Below, piece by piece: positions 29,458 to 37,158 of a stretch of DNA of 64,000 nucleotides. Origin of the DNA: RBG-16-64-13 sp963718375 (GTDB taxonomy: Bacteria; Actinomycetota; Thermoleophilia; RBG-16-64-13); NCBI GenBank assembly GCA_963718375.1, contig CAVQZD010000005.1:310001-374000 (forward strand), given 5' to 3'. How positions within the stretch are numbered: the first letter of the stretch is position 1; each line of letters starts with the position of its first letter. The notes under the pieces were generated by a model. It did not search any database. It was not told the DNA's origin and worked only from the letters and a program-made list of their open reading frames with translations. A program made the position numbers and the translations under genes.

Positions 29458-30370
29458 GACCCGACACCCTCTGGAGCGCTTCCTTCATCTCGCGGGTCTC
29501 CTTGCGAGCGGCTTCTTGCCAACTCAAACCCGTATGGTTCTTGTAGGCGTAGAGAATGGCGCGAGACGAGTTCACGACGGCACCTAGACCGTCCACGTCG
29601 AAGAACCCGGCCAGATCCTTCGGGAGGGCGCCTTGAGCTCCGTATCCTGGGACCAGGAAGTGTATTCCGGGCATCAGCGAACGCAGTTCGGCGCCCTCTC
29701 GGGGATGTGTGCCCCCCACAACGGCTCCCACTGAGCTGTAGTCGCTTCCGCACCGAGTATCCGCACCCCACGCGCATACGAGCCGGGCCACTTGGTGATA
29801 TACGCGGCCGCCCGCCGCAAGCTCCAGGTCTTGAACGTCGCTTGAGCTGGGATTCGAGGTCTTGACCAGAACAAACAGACCTTTGTCGTCTTCCTTGGCT
29901 CTGCGCAGAAAGGGCTCCACGCTGTCCGTACCTAGATACGGATTGACTGTAAGCGCGTCCGCACCCGCACGATCGAGATGCGCTCTCGCGTAGGCCTCAG
30001 CAGTGCTGCCGATGTCGCCGCGTTTTGCATCGGCTATCACCAGCAACCCGAGCTCCTTGGCCGGCGACACCAAGTCCTCGTAGAGCTCGTAACCCCGAGC
30101 GCCAAGGGCTTCGAAGTAGGCCAGCTGGATCTTCACGGCCACGGCGTCGGCCGAGACGGCCTCGAGGATGCCATGCAGGAACTCCCGGTAGCATGCGGCC
30201 TGCATCTGGGCTACATCTTCGTACTCCCCAGCAGGATGCGCCCCCTTCACCTGCGGGGGAAGTGAATCGAAGTCCGGGTCCAGTCCCACAACGACGTGCG
30301 ACCGTTTGGCCCTGACGGCCTCCGTCAGTCTGGCGCCGAAATGCGTGCCACTCACCAGCTCACCCCTCAT
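29450..30370 (-). CDS. pyrF: Orotidine-5'-phosphate decarboxylase, long (actinobacterial/type 2) form
   Basis: Last step of UMP synthesis. The 306 residues carry VVGLDPDFDSLP (about 27-38), the catalytic D-x-K-x-x-D segment DAKRGDIGSTAEAY (about 93-106) and the C-terminal phosphate-binding VPGYGAQG. The length and GSTAEAYA motif mark the PyrF subgroup 2 common in actinobacteria and myxobacteria rather than the 230-residue E. coli type. pyrE lies 1 kb upstream with hup between them. Confidence 0.94.
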   Translation of the reverse strand: MRGELVSGTHFGARLTEAVRAKRSHVVVGLDPDFDSLPPQVKGAHPAGEYEDVAQMQAACYREFLHGILEAVSADAVAVKIQLAYFEALGARGYELYEDLVSPAKELGLLVIADAKRGDIGSTAEAYARAHLDRAGADALTVNPYLGTDSVEPFLRRAKEDDKGLFVLVKTSNPSSSDVQDLELAAGGRVYHQVARLVCAWGADTRCGSDYSSVGAVVGGTHPREGAELRSLMPGIHFLVPGYGAQGALPKDLAGFFDVDGLGAVVNSSRAILYAYKNHTGLSWQEAARKETREMKEALQRVSGLG

Positions 30371-30388
30371 GCGACCTTCCCTCTCACA

Positions 30389-30417
30389 AGAAAGGGCCGC
30401 TCGCGGCGGCCCTTTCT
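30389..30417. terminator. Hairpin between hup and pyrF
   Basis: A 12-bp perfect stem, AGAAAGGGCCGC / GCGGCCCTTTCT with a 5-nt loop, lies 22 nt after the hup stop. A-rich/U-rich flanks are built into the stem, which suits a terminator for the highly expressed hup message. Confidence 0.65.
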
Positions 30418-30438
30418 CATCACACTATGACCACTATC

Positions 30439-30711
30439 TCACTTGCAGGCGTTCTTGAGAGCCATTCCCGCGCTGAACTTCGGAACGTTGCAGGCAGGAA
30501 TCGTGATCGCCTGTTTGGTCTGCGGATTGATCCCCTGCCGAGCTTGGCGCTTCTGTACATAGAACTTGCCAAAACCGGTGAACTGGACGTCCTCCCCCTT
30601 GTTCAGGGCCTCAGTGACCACATCAACAAAAGCGTCCACCACAGCGGCGGCGTCTTTCTTGGTGAGCCCACTCTTTGCTGCAAGTCTGTCAACAAAATCG
30701 GCCTTGGTCAC
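30439..30711 (-). CDS. hup: DNA-binding protein HU
   Basis: Histone-like dimeric nucleoid protein. From the GTG at 30711 (GGGAGG 5 nt upstream) the protein has 90 residues: MTKADFVDRLAAKSGLT, the QFTGFGKFYVQKR core, and the GINPQTKQAITIPACNVPKF beta-arm and C-terminus, all family-typical. The open frame continues upstream to 30768 but that part is not conserved. It lacks the Lys-rich tail of mycobacterial HupB. The A+T-rich 93-nt upstream region probably carries its promoter (e.g. TTGTGT...TTAATG), though I cannot fix it. Confidence 0.95.
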   Translation of the reverse strand: MTKADFVDRLAAKSGLTKKDAAAVVDAFVDVVTEALNKGEDVQFTGFGKFYVQKRQARQGINPQTKQAITIPACNVPKFSAGMALKNACK

Positions 30712-30804
30712 AGCTACCTCCCTTAGTCCACGGTACTTTCCCACATTAACAAATCCCCAGATACACACACAAGCACAATATCACTGTATCAGGCTTCTAT
30801 TCAC

Positions 30805-31359
30805 CTATTTCTTGGTCTGTGAGCCTATTCCTAGGTACGAAGACGTGAACACCGGATGCAGTGAAAGACCCGCTCGTGCTGCCCCCTCGGCCCCTCCTTC
30901 TTCGCGATCGACTACGCAGTACAGATCTTCGACCTCGAGGCCAGCGTCTCTGAGTGCCTCCGCGGCCTGTATCGCCGCACCACCTGAAGTGACTATGTCC
31001 TCGACTATAGCCACTTTGTCGCCAGGTTCAAACCTGCCTTCTATGCGCTTGGTGGTGCCGTACTCTTTGGCAGCCTTTCGGACCAGCAGCAGCGGCAGTC
31101 CGAGCTCCAATGAAAGGGCCGCCCCCAGCACCACCCCGCCCAGCTCGGGCGCGGCCAAGCGCTCGTACGCCGCCCCCGCCGCGAGGTGTTCCCTCACCAG
31201 CACCGCCATCTGCTGCACGATGCCGCGCAGCACGGTGGGCTCGGTCTCGAACAGGTACTTGTCCAGGTAGTACCTGCTTCTCTTCCCTGAGCGAAGGACG
31301 AAGTCCCCCTCCAGATAGGCCGCTTCGAGTAGAGCCTCGCCTACCGCCTTCTTGTCCAC
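30805..31359 (-). CDS. pyrE: Orotate phosphoribosyltransferase
   Basis: Makes orotidine 5'-phosphate from orotate and PRPP. The PRPP loop VAIVEDIVTSGGAA lies near residues 110-123 and the flexible catalytic loop with RKAAKEYGTTKR near 91-102. The GTG at 31359 has an excellent AAAGGAGG 4 nt upstream; the frame from TTG 31380 has none, so I use the shorter 184-residue form. It follows the TldE gene by 27 nt. Confidence 0.93.
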   Translation of the reverse strand: MDKKAVGEALLEAAYLEGDFVLRSGKRSRYYLDKYLFETEPTVLRGIVQQMAVLVREHLAAGAAYERLAAPELGGVVLGAALSLELGLPLLLVRKAAKEYGTTKRIEGRFEPGDKVAIVEDIVTSGGAAIQAAEALRDAGLEVEDLYCVVDREEGGAEGAARAGLSLHPVFTSSYLGIGSQTKK

Positions 31360-31386
31360 CGAACCTCCTTTGTCCGACAACGTCTG

Positions 31387-32778
31387 TCAAACCCCCGATA
31401 CAGCAACGCGCTCGATCGCGAGGGACGGCGTGTTCACGCTGCCATAGAAGGGAATCCAGCGAGCATCGCCGCCGAGATCACATACACTCCCGAGCAAGCT
31501 GCCGAAATCTGTCGCCATGGTGACTTCCCTCACGGGAGTACCCGCCTCCCCTCCCTCGATCAATCTGCCCGAGATGCCCAGGGAAATCTCGCCGCTTACG
31601 GGATTCACCCCCGAGTGCAGACCAGCGATGCTCTCGACATATAGGCCCTCTCCGACGCGCCTGAGCAGATCCGCTAGCGTACCCTCTCCGCCACGTACCA
31701 CCAGATTACTCGCCCCAACCCGCGGCAACGTGCGATACGAAGAGCGCCTGGCGCTGCCGGTAGAGCGCGCGCCCTTCCCCTCTCTACGGGCCGACGCGTG
31801 ATCATACAGATACGAGCTCAGCACCCCCTCTTCTATCAAGGATGTGGTCTGCTGAGGGACCCCTTCTCCGTCAAAGGGGCACGTCGCCACTCCTTCGGGG
31901 TGCAGTCCGTCATCGAGCAGAACGAGCCCTCGCGCGGCGATCTGGGTGCCGAGCTTGCCCCCGAAGACCGAGCGGCCTTTCAGGACCGCGTCCGCGCTCA
32001 GGGCCTGCGCCACCGTCGACAGAAGAGCCGCCGCCACCTCCTTGTCGAGAACGAGGGTGTAGGCACCTGTCTTGCACGGTCGGGCACCCACCAGCGCTGA
32101 GGCCTTCTGCGCGGCGTCTCGGCCCGCGCGGCTCGCGTCCAGCCCATAGGGGTCTCTACCGGCATCAAAACCCAGCCCTGTCTGCAGTTCTTGTTCCGAA
32201 CCAGCGTGCGCGACGGTGTACACGTAGCAGTAGGACTGCCTCGCCTCCGCGCGTACACCCAGCGTCGACACCATAGCGATGTGGTCCTCGCTGTCCGCGT
32301 ACACACTCTCTTCCACTGCCCCCACGTCTGGGGCCGACAGAGCGCTCTCCTCCGCGTCGAGGGCCAAGCGCGTCTTCTCCTCTAACGCCATCTTGGAGAC
32401 TCCAGGCAGCCACAACCCTGCCAGCGGGGCATAGTCCTCAGGATCGACTCGCGGCAATCCGCCGAACGGGTCAGGGTCGGCAGCCTGCACGTTGTCTTTG
32501 GCTTCGGAGACAGCGCGTGATATGCCCGCCGCACTGATGTCGGTGGAGAAAGCGTATCCCGTCCTACCCTCCCGTACTGCCCTGATACCCACCCCTCGGG
32601 GCTCGGCAACGGTCACCGACTCGATCGACCGCCCGAACACCTTGATGGTGACGGTCTTGCCGAACTCGACGTAGACTTCGACGTCGGCGTTCAGGCTCCG
32701 GGCCTCAGCCAGCACTCGATCAGCCACCTCCAGGGGGCTTTGCGACGACCGGCCATCTCTGTCAGCGCCCCTCCTCAT
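31387..32778 (-). CDS. pmbA: TldE/PmbA family protein (TldD partner)
   Basis: Non-catalytic partner of the TldD-TldE zinc protease, which degrades unfolded peptides and matures some RiPPs. The 463 residues show N-terminal VEVYVEFGKTVTIKVFG and AVREGRTGYAFSTD and the C-terminal HSGVNPVSGEISLGISGRLIE region. The HExxxH motif of TldD is absent, as expected for TldE. Its start overlaps the tldD stop by four bases. Confidence 0.92.
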   Translation of the reverse strand: MRRGADRDGRSSQSPLEVADRVLAEARSLNADVEVYVEFGKTVTIKVFGRSIESVTVAEPRGVGIRAVREGRTGYAFSTDISAAGISRAVSEAKDNVQAADPDPFGGLPRVDPEDYAPLAGLWLPGVSKMALEEKTRLALDAEESALSAPDVGAVEESVYADSEDHIAMVSTLGVRAEARQSYCYVYTVAHAGSEQELQTGLGFDAGRDPYGLDASRAGRDAAQKASALVGARPCKTGAYTLVLDKEVAAALLSTVAQALSADAVLKGRSVFGGKLGTQIAARGLVLLDDGLHPEGVATCPFDGEGVPQQTTSLIEEGVLSSYLYDHASARREGKGARSTGSARRSSYRTLPRVGASNLVVRGGEGTLADLLRRVGEGLYVESIAGLHSGVNPVSGEISLGISGRLIEGGEAGTPVREVTMATDFGSLLGSVCDLGGDARWIPFYGSVNTPSLAIERVAVSGV

Positions 32779-34187
32779 GCCAGACCCGTGCCGCCCACTG
32801 TGACCTCCCGTATTCGCACTGTGGGCTGACCGCTACCCACCGGCACATGCTGTCCTTCCTTGCCGCACATCCCTGCCTTGACCACCAGATCATCTGCGAC
32901 GGCGTCGATGTCCATGAGGACCGAAGGTCCGTTGCCTATCAGGGTCGCCCCTCGCACTGGCGCCCCGATGCGCCCCTTCTCGATCAGATACCCCTCCTCT
33001 ACGCCGAACACGAAGTCTCCCGTCACCGGGTTGACCTCGCCACCCGTAAGGGACTTGGCATAGAACCCTCGGGGCGTGTCCGCGATGATCTCGGCGCTCG
33101 TGCCCTCCCCGCGCCCGAAGTATGTGTTCGTCATGCGCGGGTAGGGGAGACTGCGATAATCCTGTCTTCTGCCATTGCCGGTGAGGGGCAGGCCCAGTGC
33201 CTCACCACGAAGACGATCGGTCAGGTATCCGGTCAGTACTCCGCCTTCGATGAGGGTAGTGCGCTGACAAGGCGTTCCCTCGTCATCACACCCAGCGCTA
33301 CCCCACATGCCCGAGCTAACTCCGTCGTCATATGCGAACAGATGCGCACCGGCGACTCTTTGACCCTTCTTGCCTTCCCACACGCTGCTCTTCTTCAGCA
33401 AATAGTCAGCTTCGAGTCCGTGTCCGCACGCCTCGTGGAATAGCACCCCCCCGAAGCCGTTCCCGAGAACCACCGGCATGCGGCCCGCCGGCGCCGGCCG
33501 ACCGCTGAGCAACACGAGCGCCCGCTCCGCTGCCGTGACCGCGAGATCGGCCACCGCCGTCTCGTCGAGAAGCTCGAAACCCCCGTGATGGGCTAGGGTG
33601 TCGTGCCCCGTCTGGATGACCCCGTCCCGCTGGGCCATCACCGTTATCGAGAACAGCACCCGAGTGCGATCATCCGAGGTATAGAAACCCTGTGACCCGG
33701 CGACCCACACCCTTTGGTGCGTCTCCCCGTACGCAGCGGTGACCTGACGTATCTCACCACTCACGCCACGCGCGGCCTCATCGGCCGCGTGCAATAGCCT
33801 GGACTTCACCGCCGCACTGACCGACTCCGGATCGACCTCGACTCGCCCACCCGTGCCCTGGGACATCTTGGCCAGCGTGGAGATCCCGTTGGCGGTGCCG
33901 CTACCCGACAGCGAAAGCTCGGCCGCCAAGGCTGAGACGGATGGTTCATCGACGGCGTCCACGTGACCGAAGACTGTTGACGTCCCTGCGATCAGCCGGA
34001 TCGCAGAGCCCAGATCTGAGCCCGTGACCACGTTCTCGACCTTGCCGTCCTCCAGTCGCATGGAGAGTGAACGGCGCTGCTCGACAAACAGATCTGCGGA
34101 GTCGCCACCCCGACTCAAAGTCCGACTCAGGATCGAAGCAGCCGACTCTGGATCAGGTCCGGAGTACGCTGCTTTGGTGTCGCTCAC
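32775..34187 (-). CDS. tldD: TldD family metalloprotease
   Basis: Catalytic subunit of TldD/E. The zinc motif H251-E-A-C-G-H256 (HExxxH) is present, as is the C-terminal Cys ligand segment GMCGKEGQ. The 470-residue length and the FGGVLFHEACGHGLEAD segment are family-typical. It precedes pmbA/tldE with a 4-nt overlap, so the heterodimer is co-translated. No precursor-peptide or RiPP modification gene is visible in the neighbourhood. Confidence 0.94.
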   Translation of the reverse strand: MSDTKAAYSGPDPESAASILSRTLSRGGDSADLFVEQRRSLSMRLEDGKVENVVTGSDLGSAIRLIAGTSTVFGHVDAVDEPSVSALAAELSLSGSGTANGISTLAKMSQGTGGRVEVDPESVSAAVKSRLLHAADEAARGVSGEIRQVTAAYGETHQRVWVAGSQGFYTSDDRTRVLFSITVMAQRDGVIQTGHDTLAHHGGFELLDETAVADLAVTAAERALVLLSGRPAPAGRMPVVLGNGFGGVLFHEACGHGLEADYLLKKSSVWEGKKGQRVAGAHLFAYDDGVSSGMWGSAGCDDEGTPCQRTTLIEGGVLTGYLTDRLRGEALGLPLTGNGRRQDYRSLPYPRMTNTYFGRGEGTSAEIIADTPRGFYAKSLTGGEVNPVTGDFVFGVEEGYLIEKGRIGAPVRGATLIGNGPSVLMDIDAVADDLVVKAGMCGKEGQHVPVGSGQPTVRIREVTVGGTGLA

Positions 34188-34203
34188 TCCGGGCTCGACC
34201 TCG

Positions 34204-34425
34204 TCAGCTGTCTATGGGATTGCTGGAGAGGACCTCTGTAGCCACCTTCAGGAAGGGGGCAGCTTCTTCTGATTCTCCGGGCATTGAAAGCATAGAACCG
34301 TCATCGAAGTAAAGCTCTACCTGTGGCTTGCGGGAGCGGACGAAGACAAGATAGTAGGCGCCTGCCGCTAGGCTTGCCAACAACGTCAGTAGTCCAAAGA
34401 TCTTGAGAGCGGGTTTAGCCTTCAC
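34204..34425 (-). CDS. Small single-pass membrane protein between roadblock gene and tldD
   Basis: A 73-residue protein: short basic N-terminus, TM helix at about 8-28, then an acidic exposed tail (VELYFDDGSMLSMPG). The GTG at 34425 overlaps the roadblock stop (GTGA) with AGAGGGG about 8 nt before it. The frame is open further upstream, inside the roadblock gene, but that is unlikely to be used. No family recognised. The coupling suggests it works with, or anchors, the roadblock protein. Confidence 0.6.
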   Translation of the reverse strand: MKAKPALKIFGLLTLLASLAAGAYYLVFVRSRKPQVELYFDDGSMLSMPGESEEAAPFLKVATEVLSSNPIDS

Positions 34426-34823
34426 TGTTCGCCCCTCTTCTTCTTTGCCTTGGGAGTGTTGGCCGACGAAGCACTGATGGCATCCCGCAGGCATGTCTTC
34501 AAGTCATACAGCACCAAGCCCACCCGACTGCCCTTCTTGCCGGTGGCCATGACCGTGAGCCCTGCATCCCCCGACTCTCTTGACACGAAGACGTACCCCG
34601 CGCCGGTGTCGATAGCCAGCTGAGTGAAGGGCTGGGAGCCCATCTCGGCGGCGCGAGCCTCAGCAAGACGCACCAATTCCCGCGCTTGACCAGCGGCCTT
34701 CTCCTGCACCTCGTGGGCCATGTTCGATACGAGCACACCGTCCCCGCTGAAAATGACAGCTTTGTCGATGTCCGTGGAGATATCCATCATCTCCTCGAAC
34801 GCGGCCTGAACCTCCTCTTTCAC
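34422..34823 (-). CDS. Roadblock/LC7 domain protein
   Basis: A 133-residue protein with the roadblock/longin-like pattern: helix 1, then KAVIFSGDGVLVSN (about 21-34), a long central helix, QLAIDTGAGYVFVSR and GLTVMATGKKG strands, and a final helix LVLYDLKTCL. In bacteria these dimers often act as activating proteins for MglA-type GTPases; no such GTPase is in the window. The tail is Lys-rich (KAKKKRGEQ). First gene of a run with a small membrane protein and tldDE. Confidence 0.8.
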   Translation of the reverse strand: MKEEVQAAFEEMMDISTDIDKAVIFSGDGVLVSNMAHEVQEKAAGQARELVRLAEARAAEMGSQPFTQLAIDTGAGYVFVSRESGDAGLTVMATGKKGSRVGLVLYDLKTCLRDAISASSANTPKAKKKRGEQ

Positions 34824-34900
34824 CCGCCCCTCCTCACAGACTGTTCGGACCCTTGGCTATCGCGTCCAGTGTACCACCGGGTCGCTCGCGCCCAAAAGAA

Positions 34901-34954
34901 GAGGGGCCGCCCCGTCGCTGCGCCGAGCCGGCGCTCACGACGTGACAGCCCCTC
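34901..34954 (-). terminator. Intrinsic terminator after groEL
   Basis: An extended stem-loop: GAGGGGC/GCCCCTC outer stem, CGTCG/CGACG and GCGCC/GGCGC inner stems, followed on the minus strand by TTCTTTT. It lies 47 nt after the groEL stop. Confidence 0.7.
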
Positions 34955-35000
34955 AAGCCCCTCGCGCGCCCAAGTGGTGCGGGGGCGGGCCTACTGTGGA

Positions 35001-36632
35001 CTACATCATGCCGCCCATGCCGCCCATGCCGCCCGGCATCCCGCCACCCATACCGCCGTCCTTCTCGGGCTTGTCAGCCACGATGACTTCGGTGGTGAGG
35101 ATGTTCTTGGCGATGGAAGCAGCGTTCTGCAGGGCAGACCTGGTGACCATGGCTGGGTCGATGATGCCGGCCTTCACCATGTCTTCGTACTCGCCCGTGG
35201 CGATGTTGATGCCTATGCCCTTGCCGCGGGTCTTGACCTCGTTCACAACGACCGAGCCTTCGAGGCCGGCGTTGTTGGCCAACTGGCGGAGGGGCTCCTC
35301 GAGGCAGCGCGCCACGATGCGCACACCGGTGAGCTCGTCGCCCTCAGCCTTCACGGCCTCGACGGCCGGGACAAGCAGGACTTGGGCCACGCCCCCGCCC
35401 GGCACGATGCCCTCTTCGAGGGCCGCGCGGGTAGCCGACAGGGCATCCTCGACACGATGCTTCTTCTCTTTGATCTCGGTCTCGGTGGCCGCGCCGACCT
35501 TGACCACAGCCACACCGCCGGCCAACTTGGCCAGACGCTCCTGAAGCTTCTCGCGGTCGAAGTCGGAGTCGGTGTTGTCGATCTCGTTCTTCAGCTGGTT
35601 GATGCGTGCTTTGATCTGATCGATGCTGCCGGCACCGTCGACGATAGTGGTGTTGTCCTTGTCCACCACGACCTTGCGGGCGCGACCGAGTTGGTCGACC
35701 GTCGTGTTCTCAAGCTTGAGGCCCATCTCTTCGCTGATGACCTCGCCGCCCGTCAGGATGGCGATGTCCTCCAGCATCCGCTTGCGGCGGTCGCCGAAGC
35801 CCGGGGCCTTGACCGCGATACCAGTGAAGGTGCCGCGTAGCTTGTTGACGATGAGAGTCGCGAGCGCTTCGCCCTCGACATCCTCAGCGATGATCAGTAG
35901 CCCCTTACCGGACTGTATGACCTTCTCGAGAACGGGCAGCAGATCCTGCACCGAACCGACCTTGCGATTGGCCATCAAGATGTACGGATCTTCGAGCACC
36001 GCTTCCATCCGGTCGGCATCAGTCACGAAGTAGGGGGAGATGTATCCCTTGTCGAACTGCATGCCCTCGGTGAATTCCAGGTCCATGCCGAAGGTGTTGG
36101 ACTCCTCGACGTTGACCACGCCGTCCTTACCCACCTTCTCGATAGCGTCAGCGATGGTGTCACCGATCTCGCGATCATCGGAAGATATGGTAGCGACCCG
36201 GGCGATGTCTTCCTTGCCCGAGATCTCCTTGGACATCTTCTTGATCTCTTCGACAGCAGCGTCCACGGCCTTCTCGATGCCGCGCTTGATGGCCATCGGG
36301 TTGGCACCGGCGGCTACGTTCTTGAGGCCCTCACGCACGATCGCCTGCGCCAGAAGCGTGGCGGTGGTAGTACCGTCACCGGCGATATCGTTCGTCTTGG
36401 TCGCGACCTCGCGCACCAACTGCGCGCCTTGGTTCTCGAACACATCTTCCAGTTCGATCTCGCGAGCGATCGTCACACCATCATTGGTGATGGTGGGGCT
36501 ACCGAACTTCTTGTCCAATACAACGTAGCGGCCTTTGGGGCCCAGGGTGACCTTGACCGCGTCCGCCAGAGCGTTGACACCTCGCTCGAGCGCCCTGCGG
36601 GCCTCTTCGCCGTACAGAATCTCCTTCGCCAT
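35001..36632 (-). CDS. groEL: 60 kDa chaperonin GroEL
   Basis: ATP-dependent folding chamber. The 543 residues include the equatorial ATP loop GDGTTTATLLAQAI (about 86-99), VTLGPKGRYVVLDK near 29-42, the apical-domain GKGLLIIAEDVEG and the Gly-Met-rich C-terminal tail (repeated GGM). It sits 71 nt downstream of groES, and the pair is controlled by CIRCE upstream of groES. Only this copy is present here; actinobacteria often have a second groEL elsewhere. Confidence 0.98.
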   Translation of the reverse strand: MAKEILYGEEARRALERGVNALADAVKVTLGPKGRYVVLDKKFGSPTITNDGVTIAREIELEDVFENQGAQLVREVATKTNDIAGDGTTTATLLAQAIVREGLKNVAAGANPMAIKRGIEKAVDAAVEEIKKMSKEISGKEDIARVATISSDDREIGDTIADAIEKVGKDGVVNVEESNTFGMDLEFTEGMQFDKGYISPYFVTDADRMEAVLEDPYILMANRKVGSVQDLLPVLEKVIQSGKGLLIIAEDVEGEALATLIVNKLRGTFTGIAVKAPGFGDRRKRMLEDIAILTGGEVISEEMGLKLENTTVDQLGRARKVVVDKDNTTIVDGAGSIDQIKARINQLKNEIDNTDSDFDREKLQERLAKLAGGVAVVKVGAATETEIKEKKHRVEDALSATRAALEEGIVPGGGVAQVLLVPAVEAVKAEGDELTGVRIVARCLEEPLRQLANNAGLEGSVVVNEVKTRGKGIGINIATGEYEDMVKAGIIDPAMVTRSALQNAASIAKNILTTEVIVADKPEKDGGMGGGMPGGMGGMGGMM

Positions 36633-36703
36633 AAACCATTCTCCTTAATCACCCGCGACGGGTCCGCCGTCGCAGTCCTTTGGACTCTCTAGATGCCGTG
36701 CTG

Positions 36704-36997
36704 CTACTTAGGCAAGGTGCCTATGAGGTCGGATGCCCTCATGACCAGGTAGTCCTCGCCATCAAGCTTGATCTCGGTGCCGGCATACTTAGCGAACACC
36801 ACGACGTCGCCCTTCTTTACCGGCATGGGGATGAGATCGTCTCCATCCTCGTTGTACTTGCCGGGGCCCACAGCAACGATAGTGCCCTTCTGCGGCTTCT
36901 CCTGAGCCGTATCAGGAAGGACTATGCCGCTGGTGGTCTTCTCTTCCTGCTCCATCACCTGGACAACGACCCGGTCTTCGAGTGGTACTAGTTTCAT
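36704..36997 (-). CDS. groES: 10 kDa co-chaperonin GroES
   Basis: Lid of the GroEL chamber. The 97 residues have the family N-terminus LVPLEDRVVVQ, the mobile loop EEKTTSGIVLPDTAQEKP (about 18-35) and the C-terminal KLDGEDYLVM strand. It follows a CIRCE operator and a near-consensus promoter at 37.1 kb and is transcribed with groEL. Confidence 0.97.
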   Translation of the reverse strand: MKLVPLEDRVVVQVMEQEEKTTSGIVLPDTAQEKPQKGTIVAVGPGKYNEDGDDLIPMPVKKGDVVVFAKYAGTEIKLDGEDYLVMRASDLIGTLPK

Positions 36998-37073
36998 GCA
37001 CGACCTCCGATCATTTTGCTCTCCGCCTATTACTTGCGCCTCGGACAGGCGCTTGGGTACCTAACCCCGGTTC

Positions 37074-37098
37074 TGGCACTCTCGGGGTGAGAGTGCCA
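37074..37098. promoter_or_regulatory. CIRCE operator (HrcA binding site)
   Basis: TGGCACTC-N9-GAGTGCCA, a perfect inverted repeat with the canonical 9-nt spacer, close to the consensus TTAGCACTC-N9-GAGTGCTAA. It lies between the groES promoter and start codon, the standard place for repression by HrcA, released on heat shock. hrcA is not in the window. Confidence 0.93.
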
Positions 37099-37108
37099 AC
37101 CAGTAGAC

Positions 37109-37137
37109 ATGTTATTCACAGACTCAGGATTTGTCAA
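37109..37137 (-). promoter_or_regulatory. groESL promoter
   Basis: On the minus strand TTGACA (37132-37137), a 17-nt spacer and TAACAT (37109-37114) form a good housekeeping-type promoter. Expected initiation is just before the CIRCE repeat. Confidence 0.75.
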
Positions 37138-37158
37138 ACGCACAGGCTGAAGGTTCTC

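Noticed and set aside
32775..34823. Toxin-antitoxin or RiPP maturation locus suggested by TldD/TldE
   Set aside because: No toxin-antitoxin pair, precursor peptide or RiPP modification enzyme is seen near tldDE.
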